Shown in pieces: positions 22,472-32,819 of a DNA stretch of 64,000 bases. The notes under the pieces are model-generated. The model did no database searches. It had not been told where the DNA came from and worked only from the letters and a program-made list of their open reading frames with translations. How positions within the stretch are numbered: position 1 is the first letter of the stretch; every line of letters begins with the position of its first letter. Both the position numbers and the translations under genes were made by a program. The stretch comes from Trebouxia sp. TZW2008. Lineage: Eukaryota > Chlorophyta > Trebouxiophyceae > Trebouxiales > Trebouxiaceae. Location: contig BDIU01000120.1 of the NCBI GenBank assembly GCA_002118135.1, forward strand, positions 17,474-81,473, read 5' to 3'.

Positions 22472-23936
22472 GCAAATCCAGACGAGAAAAATGAGTCCAT
22501 CAGTCGCCTGGACTTCTTGCAGCAGCTGGTATGGTGACATTACTCACCCTCAATAGTAACTGATGATATATGTTTCGCCAAACTTGTTGGCATGATCAGA
22601 ATCCTGATCTGTTGGAGCTACTTGCGCTATGCAGGGTCGAGATCAAGGCTTCAGAGTGGAGATTGCAGCATCTGGTGAAGAAGAGGAAACATGGGAAGAA
22701 GCCATGGATGAAGTAGAGGATATCTGGATGCGAGATCCTGCTGGTGAGGTACGTCAAACTTACACTGCAACATACACTCCCAAGCTGCTTCCTCTCACAG
22801 ACGACACCGAGTGGCAAAGACTTTTCTTTCTTTCTGTTCAGTGCAGCATGCAGCACGTTCAACCAGTTGAGTTATGAGTCAGACACGTGAGCCTAAACCC
22901 CAGCCCCTAAAGCTTGCACTCTGGTGCTCACTATTTCCAGGTGAGAGCTTTGCGGAGCTCCAAATGAGTGCCTCTTTGGATGCCATGCAACCTCAGAAGG
23001 TCAGCGCTGAACCAATCTCCAGCAACATCTGTCCATTAACCATGACATGCATGTTTCAGTTCAGATTGGTCTGTCATTGCCTGGGGTTGTCAATCATCCA
23101 GCATGGGTTCCTGTAGACCATTGTCACTGATTTCAAATGGCACATAAACAAATAGAGTCTGCTTGCACATCCCTGTCTCATGCCATGTTATGTATGCAAT
23201 CATGTATCTGTAGCACACTCTGTCATGAGGTAGTCTGTATTGCAAGCTACCTGCAGTTGTCATCTGCTCTCAATGAACTTTGTAAGGTTTTCTTTCAAAG
23301 CAAAGCTAACACTACAGACCAATCTGTAGATTGTATCGTAACGATGCTGTCACAATCTTACTGCTCAGATGTGCCAGGTGTGTGCAGGCTGTGTCCATCT
23401 TGACATTTCCAGAATTAAAAGCCATGATATTTGAGCACTGTGAAAACTTAGTGGTCATTGATGTCAAGGATCCTGCAGAATTTGAAAAAGGGTAAGCTTT
23501 CAGTGCTGTCTGCATGACTTTATTTTCTGCTTCATGCCTGACACACTTAAGCTGATCAGTAGCTGCTGAAAATTATAGCTCACAGAACAGCTGACAATTT
23601 ATCATGGTCATGGTGTTCAGCAGTGCTTTTACTTGATAGCATGCCACAATTCATCAGCGTATCTCAAGGCAGGCTCATGACTGTGGTTTCTGCTGCAAAG
23701 CATCTCAACTTGGCCATGACGTACACAGGCACGTTGATGTCACCACAAATGTCCCCTTGAAGCAGCTGGATAGAGCTGTTGCAGATAGCTGGCAGTCCAA
23801 AACAGTCGTTGTTGTTGATTCTGGTGACACACGCTCTCAGCAGGCTTGCACTCGGTTGACTCAAGTATACAAACACCCAGCAGTGTTCCTCCTAGTGTCG
23901 TCACGGACCTTTGATTCAGCAATGAATCAACTGTAG
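22472..23936 (+). CDS. Rhodanese-fold protein lacking the active-site cysteine (5' end unresolved)
   Basis: Five in-phase exons: 22472-22528, 22635-22743, 22941-22999, 23388-23491 and 23729-23936 (TAG), at least 178 residues. The first three encode an acidic leader (GEEEETWEEAMDEVEDIW). The last two have the rhodanese pattern: LVVIDVKDPAEFEKGHV, then NVPL, then VVVVDSGDTRSQQA. In catalytic rhodaneses the loop after the fourth strand starts with Cys (CxxGxRS). Here the equivalent position is Asp in VVDSGDTRS, so sulfur transfer is unlikely and a binding or regulatory role is inferred. The domain ends shortly after, as in small single-domain rhodaneses. The true start is upstream and not identified, so localisation cannot be judged. 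Confidence 0.72.
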
Positions 23937-24511
23937 TGCGTAGCTACAATCTCGTCTGTAAATGCAGCTTAGCCCTGTTGCTGTCAGTGTATTAGATGAC
24001 ATGTATGGTACAAAATTTGACAGGTGTAGCGCCAAGTTTATGAGCCTTATGGTGCATGGGCCTCGATCAAATCGGGCAGGGCATCGAGCGAAATGTGCAT
24101 TGCATGTCAATTGTGAGGTGGCACGCTCCGAAACCACATGCATGCCGTGCTAAACTTGCAAGTGCTATCTCAGGTTGCGGATGCGCGTGAGGCGCGACGG
24201 GCTGAAAACGGCATCAAACTTTTTCCATCCGCATTTGCGATGTGTTGCTGCCAAAAGCGCAAGCTTCATTACATGCAAAGTGGTGTGATCTTACGATCGC
24301 AGCAGTGCAACGACACGCGACATATCTCAATATACATCAAGGAAGACGATTAGTTGCGCTTGTTTCACATGCTACAACTGCTCGCAAGAGTCTTTATGCC
24401 ATCTTGCGTTGCTCCAAGTTGCTCGAGCACCACCTCACACAAAGGTAAAAACCTACCAAAGTCTGTTTTCCGAAAGGACGCTCACCCGGGTAAAAGGGCG
24501 TTCCCCAACGT
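23937..24511. other. Intergenic region
   Basis: About 575 bp between the rhodanese-like gene and the F-box gene. Nothing recognisable beyond short open frames without motif. Confidence 0.4.
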
Positions 24512-24583
24512 TTGTTCCGCCAATGTGCAGACGAGCTGAAGCACTGCTCAGATGTTGAGTCTGGTGCGGCAACGGACTGCAGA

Positions 24584-27500
24584 ATGACTGACGTCGTCAT
24601 GAACGCACTCTCTGGCCAAGCCACGGTTTCCCTACTCGCAATGCCGGATGGGGTGCTGGCAGAGATTGCTCGACACCTTACACCAGTCAGCCTGGCTCTG
24701 CTGCAAACTACATGCAAGCATTTGGATGGTCTTCTGAGTCATGACAGGCAAGCACACCTTCTCCACCAACTGATCAAGAACTCAGATAGACTCAAATACA
24801 TAAGAGTGTGTTGGCCAAATGCAGAGCACAACGGAACACACATGCAATGCGCATGCCTAACAGACTTCTGTTTAAACTCTGTGGTACTGCACACACTTAC
24901 CAAAGTGTTGCTCACATGATGTAGCTCAGCGCCTGCTGTTGCAAGTCGCAAGGCAGAGCGCATAGCACACCACTGCATTGTTCTGTGATGCGGCTTGTCA
25001 CAAAAAGCTAGCAAAAGAGACACTGATGCAGCATAGTATACTGCTTCACATTCCCTGTTTAGCGATTTTGCACTTGATTACATCATGGCCTGTTGAGCAT
25101 TTGGACACATGGCATGTTTGCACAAGACAATCGCTCAGCCGCATTGACTGCTGCTTGTATAGGCTATGGCAAGAGGCTTTGCATCAGCAGGACCCAGTGT
25201 GGGTCAAGTCTGGGGTGTGTCCGCTTCCTGGTAGACATAACAGTCAAACCTGGAAAGAGCTGGTTGGCGTTTCAGTGAAGCTACAGCCAATTGGCATTGG
25301 TGGCGATGTGAGGGACTCACCACAAGCTGTTTGTGTCAGGGGACTCAACCTGTGGAATACAGGTGAGCAGACATGAACAACATTGCTTTCTTGCAGGTGG
25401 GAGGCCAGATTGAGGGATGAAAAGAATGAATGCAGCTTTGCACCTATTTGTGCTTCATCATGCATGATAACACAAAGTCAAAGATTAGGCAGGTAGGGTT
25501 TCTGACACGCTCACAGCACCAAGCAAAGCAAACCAGTACTTTGCAAAACTGGGTGACCAGACATGAAGGTTCGACATGAAGAAGACCATTCTGCACACAA
25601 GATGTGGCACATGTATTGTCTACAAGGTTGGTCAAAGATGCACAAGAGCATCTCTTTGCCAGATATCATTGCAAACACAGGATGCAGCATATGGCACACA
25701 GAACTCAATTACACAACTGATCAATATGCATGTGTGATGACTGCAGCAAACTTGAGGTCGAAAGTGGAGCTAAAAGTGCATCTGGACTATCACCTGTGCC
25801 ACACAGAGCATCAGTCCTGTCAGTGGCGCTTGCGAGCCTTCCACACGTCGGATCAAAAGACATATGAGTGAAGGTTGCATTGCAAGTGAGGGTGCATCGC
25901 AACAATGCGTGAATGTCTTCTTATGAAAACTGCAGCAAACCTGCGGTTGAGGGAGGAGCTGAAGGTGCACCTGGACCATCACCTGTGCCACACAAAGCAT
26001 GAGTCCTGCCAGTGGCGCCTGCGACTGCAGCCTCACCAATTCTGCTCAAAAGACATACAAGTGAAGGTTGCATTGCACGCGAGGGAGATTCACAACTATG
26101 GTAAAGGCTTGTGTGTGATGGCTGCAGCAGACTTGAGGTTGAGGGAAGAGCTAAAGGTGCAACTGGACTACCATCTGTGCCATACAGAGCATCAGTCTTG
26201 CCAGTGGCGATTACGACTGCAGCCTCACCATTTCAGAAGCGAAAACATTGCAGACTTGATGGAGCTCATCTTCTTCCTGTGGCATGAGGCACGCCAGCTA
26301 GCCAGAACCTGCAAGATGTTGCTCAAGGTTTGACCTCTTTCATTGCGCTGATTTCACGTCTGAACTGAGTGGCTTGTACAACAAACGTAACAGTTGTCGA
26401 CATGGGTCAATTAACAGCAAAATGTGTTGCACAAATTTTGTGTTTCATTGCTGTTGGCATCATGGTTGAAGGTGCCGCTATTCCATCATTGTCCTTGCGC
26501 TGCGCTTGCTCTGGATACCATAATATTCCTGAGCGGTTGTGCTGACATGGGGCAGGAACTGGTAGCAGACTGCCTTGACCGCAGCTCACAGCAGAGTGCT
26601 TGCAGGCTCAGTTGCACCTGTCATTTCTTGGAGGCGTCCCTTCTAATGCACACAGTCCTTCTAATGTCAAGCTTCTTGCATGTGGCAAAATGCTTGACTG
26701 AGACACCTAAGCCATGCCTCTGCTGATGTACAGTAGCTTCTCTTTGTAAGAACACTTGACGTAAAGACATTCTTGACACAAGGACAATGCAATTTTGACC
26801 CAATCCCTGCATTCTGAGTCCAACGGTCGCTCTGAGTAAGGACAATTGATGCAAGGACAACATTTTTGGTAAGCAAAGCAGTAACTACAAAGCGAAATTA
26901 CTGTAGCAGTGGATGCCTGCCTGACTTCCTCATGCACAGTGCTGCCTGTTGCTGTCAGCCAGTGAGCTTAGACTGCATCAGGACAGGTTATAATTGTGCA
27001 AGAATGTGTAAGGATTGTTTGTTGTTGTGATCAGCATACCCGTATGGATGGATTGCAGGTGATTGCTCTCCTGAAGGAAGACAGAGCCTTTGCTCTAATA
27101 CAAGATGCAGAGGATTGTCTTGGCTATAGCTCGCTTCAGACCATGTGCTGTGCGGCCTGCATTGGGTCATACCTGATTGACCTGCTGCACATGCGGAGCC
27201 TGCAGTTCAGCCCAATGAGCGCTGCTGACCCTGACGACTTCCTGAGGGCTTGTCAAGGTGATGACCTGTCTGTGGGGTCCTGTGTGCTGTAGTGCTCAAG
27301 CGCTCACTGCTCAATGAATCTGTGCTGCAGAGCTCAGTGCAATGTTTGCTGTTATACAGAGACAAGAGTGCTAGCCTTGGGTGTCTATGGCGTTGGTTGC
27401 ATGTCCTTGCATAAGTGCGTTGCTTCACTGGCATCTGAGTCGGCCTGCTGCATACTTCTGCTTGAATGTCAGTCCTGTCATGCCATCAGGTTTGCAGCGC

Positions 27501-30500
27501 AATTCAGTTTCTGGCTTGCATGAGTGCTTACACCTAGTCAGGTCAAATTATCAGCGTCATGACTGTTGCAATTGCCAATTTTGCAGGTCAGGCATTGTCG
27601 GACACAGCTCCATTCACCTCAGAACCTGATAGCTTTGAATGGTGCGGAGGCCTGTACACTTACAGTGATCTCGCAGAAGCCCTCTCTCTCATGTGCGTTT
27701 CAGATCCACCAGTCAGTGTTGTAAGCCGCACCCATCAACACAGTCGAGGTCCCTATGACAGCAACTTCAGTCCCAATCTGACATCAGACGCATTTCCAGT
27801 TGCAATAAACACCCTGGAGCAGCCACCAGTGTGTAGTGCATCACATTCCTCTTACAGCCCTATGAGTCCACTCTTGCCACAAGCAAGTGGTGATGCCTAC
27901 AATAAACGGTCTTGTGAAGGGCAGCTTAGGACAGATCAGCACCTTCAGAACAGCAGTATCAGTCTGTCTGAGCAATTCTGCGACCCCTGGATGCCTGACA
28001 GTTGGGAGCTGCTTACTACAGACGCTCAAGAGCTGCTCAATGGGCTAGCTGCTGCTGAGTATTTTTTTTGGGTGAGCTCTTCGATACACTGCGCAGTATG
28101 CGTCTGCAGTTTGTGCAGTATGTATCTGCAGTGTGTGCAGTGTGTATCTGCAGTGTGTGTGCATTGTGTGTCTGCCATGTATCAGTCGCAGCTGACCCTA
28201 CACAGCTGTCATTATGTTGCAGAGCAGTTCAAAGACACAGAACAATCATGGTCAGTTTAAGGTTTTGATCAAAGCGTCAAGCATACCAAATGCTCATGCC
28301 AGCTTCGCTTCAGCTGCCTCATTGTAAAGAGCTTCCCTAGGACTTCACATTGAACATCAGCATACAACCAGCATGTTGAAAAGACAGCAAAATGTTGAAA
28401 GAATCTGTTTGAAAGGCTCTTCTGACCAAAAACATTCTGGGAAATTTGATAGAAACAGCCTGGTTGTGGCTTCTGCAGGATAGACTGGAAAGGTCTGGTG
28501 GGGTGTTGAGGGCAAAAGTGACTGATATCTGCAGGGGCAGGGCAGAGGGCTGTTTGGCTCCCTCAGATGTGTGCAGGGGCTTCACTTTCTATGCTGCTAC
28601 CACCTGTCTTCACAGGTAAGCCCTCCTTGTCTTCAGTACAGTAGTCTCCTTTCAAGAACAGCCGATATATGAATACTCCCTAGGTATTTATACTGCAACT
28701 GAAAACCAATCACTGCTGTTTGACTGCAGTCTTCCCCTGGAGTAAGTTCAGGTGAGTATGCCTAATTTAGTAAGGACAATTTTCCCAGTAACCAAGAATG
28801 TGTTGAAAAGGGAACTGGGTGTAAAAATCATGCCTTGGAAGTGCCTTGGCCATGCTTTCATTTGCATGCAAGCCACAATCTGATATAATCCTGAGTTTGC
28901 TCTGCTTCACAAGCTGAGTGAATGTATCCATGTGCTGAGGGACTGTTGTCCTTCTGCTATACAGTTGTTGAGACAGTCTTTTCGTATTCTCAGCTTCCCT
29001 TTGCTGCACCTGCATTCACAAAAGCTTCTCTTTGTAAGGACATTTGATGTCAGCACAATCTCAATGCAAGGAACTGGATACCAATCACTGCATTCTGAAT
29101 GCAGTTGTACTTCTGAGTCAGCACATTCTTTGTATGATGACAACTTTTCTGGGAGCTGAAGTAATTATCACAGCGAGAAGTCACTGTACCTTACAAGATG
29201 CATGCTACCCCATATTGGCACACCCTGCATGCTGAGACAGTCATCCTGTATGTCCAAATTTTCTTAAATGCAGCTGTCAAGACAATGTGTCAGTGTTCTC
29301 AGCTTTTGTGTACCTCACTTAAATCCCTTGCAGGATGCATGAGACCCCATACTGGCCTAGCCTACATGCTGAGACAGGTAACCTGTGTGTCGTTTTTGCT
29401 ATGCTACTGTTCAGACAATGTACCAGCGTTCCAGCGCCCAGCCAGCACTAACAGCAGTAATGTGGCACGAACTTGCATTCCTCTTCCACAGGGTAGCAGG
29501 GGCACAGCAAATTCTTGACCTGAGCCTCAAGCAAGAGATCCACACTGTTCACCCACCCAGCTTCTCTGTACCTTACTTGTAGTTACCTTGCAGGCTACAG
29601 GAGACCCCATATTTCTTTAGGCCCAGCCTATATGCTGCAACAGGCAATTTGTTTGAGAGTGGCAAGCAGTACAGGAGAGCTGCTCACTTCTACAAGCTGG
29701 ATATGATGGCCGATGCAGACATTGCCTGTCCTATGCTGTGCTCCAACCTGGCTCCCTTGGCTGCTGCTTATGACTGGGACTCCGTTGCTACAGGTGCGCC
29801 GTCATTGTCGTGGTGACCTGTATCTTTCTGCAGTACTGCTGCAAACACTCTTGATGTCTTGGACCTTGCTCATGTGAAGTTGGGTCCAAAAGATATTGAC
29901 TGTCCTGGGCTGTGCTCTGGCGTGGCTTGCTTAGCTGCTGCTTATGACTGGGACTCAATTGCTTCAGGTGCATCAGCTGCTGTTGTGGTGACCCATGTCT
30001 TGAGCAATGCTGCTGCAAACATTCTGTCGTCTTGATTGTTTGGACCTTGCTCATGTGTAAGCAGGTCCGAAAGATATTGTCTGTCCTGGGCTGTGCTCTG
30101 GCTTGCTTGGCTGCTGCTTATGACTGGTGCTTCATTGCTTCAGGTGCATCATTCAACCTGCATTACAAACCATTGAGTTGTGAGGGTTGCCATACAAAGC
30201 GCAACAACACCCTCAACATCCTAATATCTGAAATCTAGTCAGTCGCCCTTTATCAATTTACAAGACACACGAAACCCCTTATGCTTGAGACCCAATGGAC
30301 TATAACGTCACGTCACCTGCTGTTGTGGTAGCCTGTGTCTTTTTGCAAAACTGCTTTATGCCTTGGTGTTTTGGGCTTGATGTGCAAAGAGCTTCACAAG
30401 ATTCAAAGGCACTTGAGCATTGTTGCATGGAACTGCTGCATTGAATTGAACCCATACTAGCAATGTTTTGATTGGTTTGTGTTAAGTTTGAGAGCGCCAA

Positions 30501-31742
30501 TTGATGGGGGGCATGATCTCCAAATCATTACATGGCTTTTTCTGGCTTTCTTTGCGCCTGAAGATTTTACAGTTGATCTTGCACCAGCATTTTGTTGATG
30601 CTTGCATTGACAACCTGTAGTTACTGCAGGTGCTTTGCAAAGTTACAGAGACGCCTTTGCATGGCAGAGGTGCTTGGTCCGCTGCCTGCATCGGAAGGCA
30701 GACCAGCCAGCAGTTTTGTCCAAGCAGGCCAACATTCTGGGTGATATGCTCAGCTCTGCTAAAACCAGCGCCAAGTGTGCACCCCACTTGCACCGCAACT
30801 CCCGCTTGGTGTTGGCTGTGGGGGCGTATCTGTTTGGCATGAGGCACACGCAAGATGGGGAGCCTGTTGTTGTCTGGCTGCAAGACTGCATGGAGGTGAC
30901 AACAGCAGCTATTACAGTGACTTCTCATTGTAACGACTGCTTCGGGCACCAAGGAAAATGTCCATACTCAGAGCAACCACTGCAGCCAGAACGTGGTGAT
31001 TGGTTCCCACTTACATTGTCTCTACAACAAATATATTCTTACATAGAGTGTTGTTAAAAAGAGAAGATACTGTATATGCTCTGCATGCCTGCATCGGTGC
31101 CGCAAGACAATGCTCAAACACGGTGTAACCGTTGTAGCCCACGGTTTGTATCATACGACTCTTCTGCATCCAATCACACATTGTGAGTGACACACCATGG
31201 GCTACACTCGAGGCCTTGACAGACAATTCAGCATTTGCTAGCCTAAGAAATGATGTATCAGCAGAGTTGCCCTGCTTTGAACATGTATGTGCATGACTTT
31301 GCTTTGAGGGACGTTTATGCGCACAAGCATTGGTCCCTTAATGATGCCAGAAACGCTGTGGCATGCTTTGCTGCTGTTTGCAAAACGCACTGAAGGTGCA
31401 ATTATGTGAATGAGGATGACTGTGTTTCATGTGCAGATGTTGGCGGTGGCAGAGCAGGCATTCAGGGCTTTCCTGGAAGATGTTCAAGAAGCTTTCATGG
31501 TCATGACACAGCATGCAGCGAGAAGAAGAGCTGTGCATCAGCAAACCATCCAGAATGGTGGTGGCAGCAATCACTCTGTAGCAACATGGACAGTCCGGTC
31601 ACCGCCCATAGTGTTTACTATAGTGCATGTGGAGTTTATGACTAAGCTTGGGGACGTGTTGGCAGGACTGCCCCGGGGCTCTGCAGGACAGCCCTTGTAT
31701 GCTATAGCAGCATCCATCAAAGGCAGCTTGGCTGTACCATAG
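24584..31742 (+). CDS. F-box protein with long unidentified C-terminal region
   Basis: Nine exons join in phase into about 708 residues: 24584-24747, 25163-25362, 26131-26327, 27059-27257, 27587-28071, 28479-28615, 29621-29793, 30630-30895, 31437-31742. An in-frame ATG at 24512 is an alternative start. Residues about 17-50 form an F-box (LLAMPDGVLAEIARHLTPVS, then LLQTTCKHL), which binds Skp1 and suggests a substrate receptor of an SCF ubiquitin ligase. The next exon has WQEALHQQDPVWV and WKELVGVSVKLQP, as usual just after an F-box. The rest has no repeat type I can name. A helical piece, ESGKQYRRAAHFYKLDMM and ALQSYRDAFAWQRCLVRCL, resembles helical-repeat proteins. Intron 1 starts with GC. 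Introns 2, 6 and 7 contain duplicated exon edges, and introns 3, 6 and 8 contain MITE-like elements. Confidence 0.72.
25735..26110 (+). repeat. Two tandem copies of F-box gene exon 3 with flanking intron
   Basis: The real exon 3 starts at 26131. Units of about 190 bp precede it at about 25735-25920 and 25925-26110, with copies of LRxxxELKVHLDxHLCHT and ESCQWRLR. In both, the acceptor CAG of the real exon is mutated to CAA, leaving an upstream GCAG. Copy 1 (25747-25867) ends out of phase next to a stop. Copy 2 (25936-26060) stays open and can splice in phase at both ends. Confidence 0.88.
26731..26903 (+). mobile_element. MITE-like element with CAGT ends and TA flanks
   Basis: 173 bp in F-box gene intron 3. 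The left end CAGTAGCTTCTCTTTGTA matches the reverse complement of the right end (CAGTAATTTCGCTTTGTA) with few differences. Both ends are bordered by TA (26729-26730 and 26904-26905). CAGT termini with TA target duplication are typical of Tc1/mariner elements. It is too short to encode a transposase. Confidence 0.8.
28085..28175 (+). repeat. Short tandem repeat of a roughly 20-bp unit
   Basis: Imperfect tandem copies of TGTGCAGTATGTATCTGCAG right after the donor of F-box gene exon 5. Confidence 0.8.
28639..28790 (+). mobile_element. Divergent copy of the same MITE-like family
   Basis: Starts TA|CAGTAGTCTCCTTTCAAGAAC and contains the internal core AACCAATCACTGC...GGAGTAAG shared with the copies at 26731 and 29022. 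The right terminus is not clear. Confidence 0.55.
29022..29186 (+). mobile_element. MITE-like element, left end truncated
   Basis: Shares AGCTTCTCTTTGTAAG, the core CCAATCACTGCATTCTGA and the right end gagaagtcactg|ta with the other copies. The terminal CAGT on the left is missing or mutated. In F-box gene intron 6. Confidence 0.7.
29195..29650 (+). repeat. Three copies of the region before F-box gene exon 7
   Basis: The phrase gcatg(a/c)-accccat...cctacatgctgagacag occurs at about 29196-29245 and 29331-29380, and in diverged form at 29590-29650, where it overlaps the start of the real exon 7 (29621). The intron sequence before each copy is also similar (gtacctcacttaaatccctt, and gtaccttacttgtagttacc). 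Confidence 0.7.
29793..30345 (+). repeat. Tandem copies of the end of F-box gene exon 7 plus intron start
   Basis: The real exon 7 ends at 29793 (AYDWDSVAT). Two further copies end at about 29967 (AYDWDSIAS) and 30144 (AYDWCFIAS), a period of about 176 bp, each followed by the same GTGCATC donor context and intron text. A fourth, intron-only copy begins near 30305. Copies 2 and 3 resemble each other more than either resembles the real exon. Confidence 0.88.
30915..31072 (-). mobile_element. MITE-like element, inverted orientation
   Basis: 158 bp with ends CAGTGACTTCTCATTGTAAC and the reverse complement of its right end, CAGTATCTTCTCTTTTTAAC, flanked by TA at 30913-30914 and 31073-31074. Its internal core matches the other copies on the opposite strand, which supports independent insertion. 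Confidence 0.8.
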
Positions 31743-32819
31743 CTGGTGTACCATGTGCATGTTTTGTATTATACACAGTATACATGAGGCTGTTTTTGAT
31801 ACCGTCATGATAGATTTTGCATTGGTATAGCGCTGCTGAAAGTCTTGTATGTTTGTGCCAGCAATCTGCCATGTAGACCTGCAAAGATTTGTTGTATAAT
31901 TTGCAGATATCAGATTTCCTTATCTTTGGCCTGAGCCTAATGTCAGGCCTGTGTTTGCCAGTGGATGCAAGTGTAGAAATGCCAGATATATTTTCACTTA
32001 GTGTACCTTTTGCGTAACAATGTATGCATTATAGTATGAACCTGCTTTGTAGGCTTGATTGCCGTGTTTCACAGCTATTTGCAATTAGCAGGACAGCTTT
32101 GAAAACCAAAATATGGGATTTAGTGGCGACAACAGAGTCGTTACTGTAGCAGAGCTCAAAGATGCAGCAGGCGGCCTGTACCATGTTGTGCCGTGAAGCT
32201 TAAGATAGCACAGCTGAGCTTCGGCAAGCAAATAAGAAGACTTGTGTCAATACACTTGAGTTTTGCTGCAGAAGCTTCAGCCGTCTCTGTTGCGGAAAGT
32301 AGCAATTATATTTTCAGGTTGCCTGACATTTGGGCAGCTTTGGTATCACTACAACGAACTGCGGCATGCTACAGACATATAACCCCTGACTGCTCCTGAT
32401 GATATCAATATCTGATTCAGCTCAAACTGCTGCAGCTGACATTCGTCGTAAATCGACTCCGGCCTGTCAAATTGAGACACGCACCGCAGCACAGCACTGC
32501 TATCAATCAAACCAACCGACCCCAAAACCAACCCCAGACCAACCTAAATGTCTGTCTCAGCCGACATATACATGAGCTATGAGCAAACAACATGCACATC
32601 ATACATGGACAGCACATCAACACCAATACAGCAAAAAATCAGGTACCTGATTACTTGCAATCTCTCAAGCACATGTGCTGCGTATGAAACGTAGCAGATG
32701 AGGGCTTTGTAAGAAGACACTGTTTGAGGCTTGCTTGTGGGGGCAAAGTGAAAACGAGTTTGAACAAGGCAAAACTAAACGGTTACATTGATTTGAGCAG
32801 AACAACAGACGACTTTGCA
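31743..32819. other. Intergenic region between convergent genes
   Basis: About 1.1 kb between the stops of the F-box gene and TSR1. No gene found. It is AT-rich in places, fitting two 3' untranslated regions. Confidence 0.45.

Noticed and set aside
24512..24583. Upstream ATG as start of the F-box protein
   Set aside because: It is in frame and possible, but the added 24 residues show no feature. The ATG at 24584 sits at a normal distance from the F-box. Kept only as an alternative.
28479..31742. Separate gene downstream of the F-box gene
   Set aside because: All junctions from exon 5 to exon 9 join in consistent phase (0, 2, 1, 0) on the same strand with no stop or likely start, so one gene is simpler. 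Transcript data could still change this.
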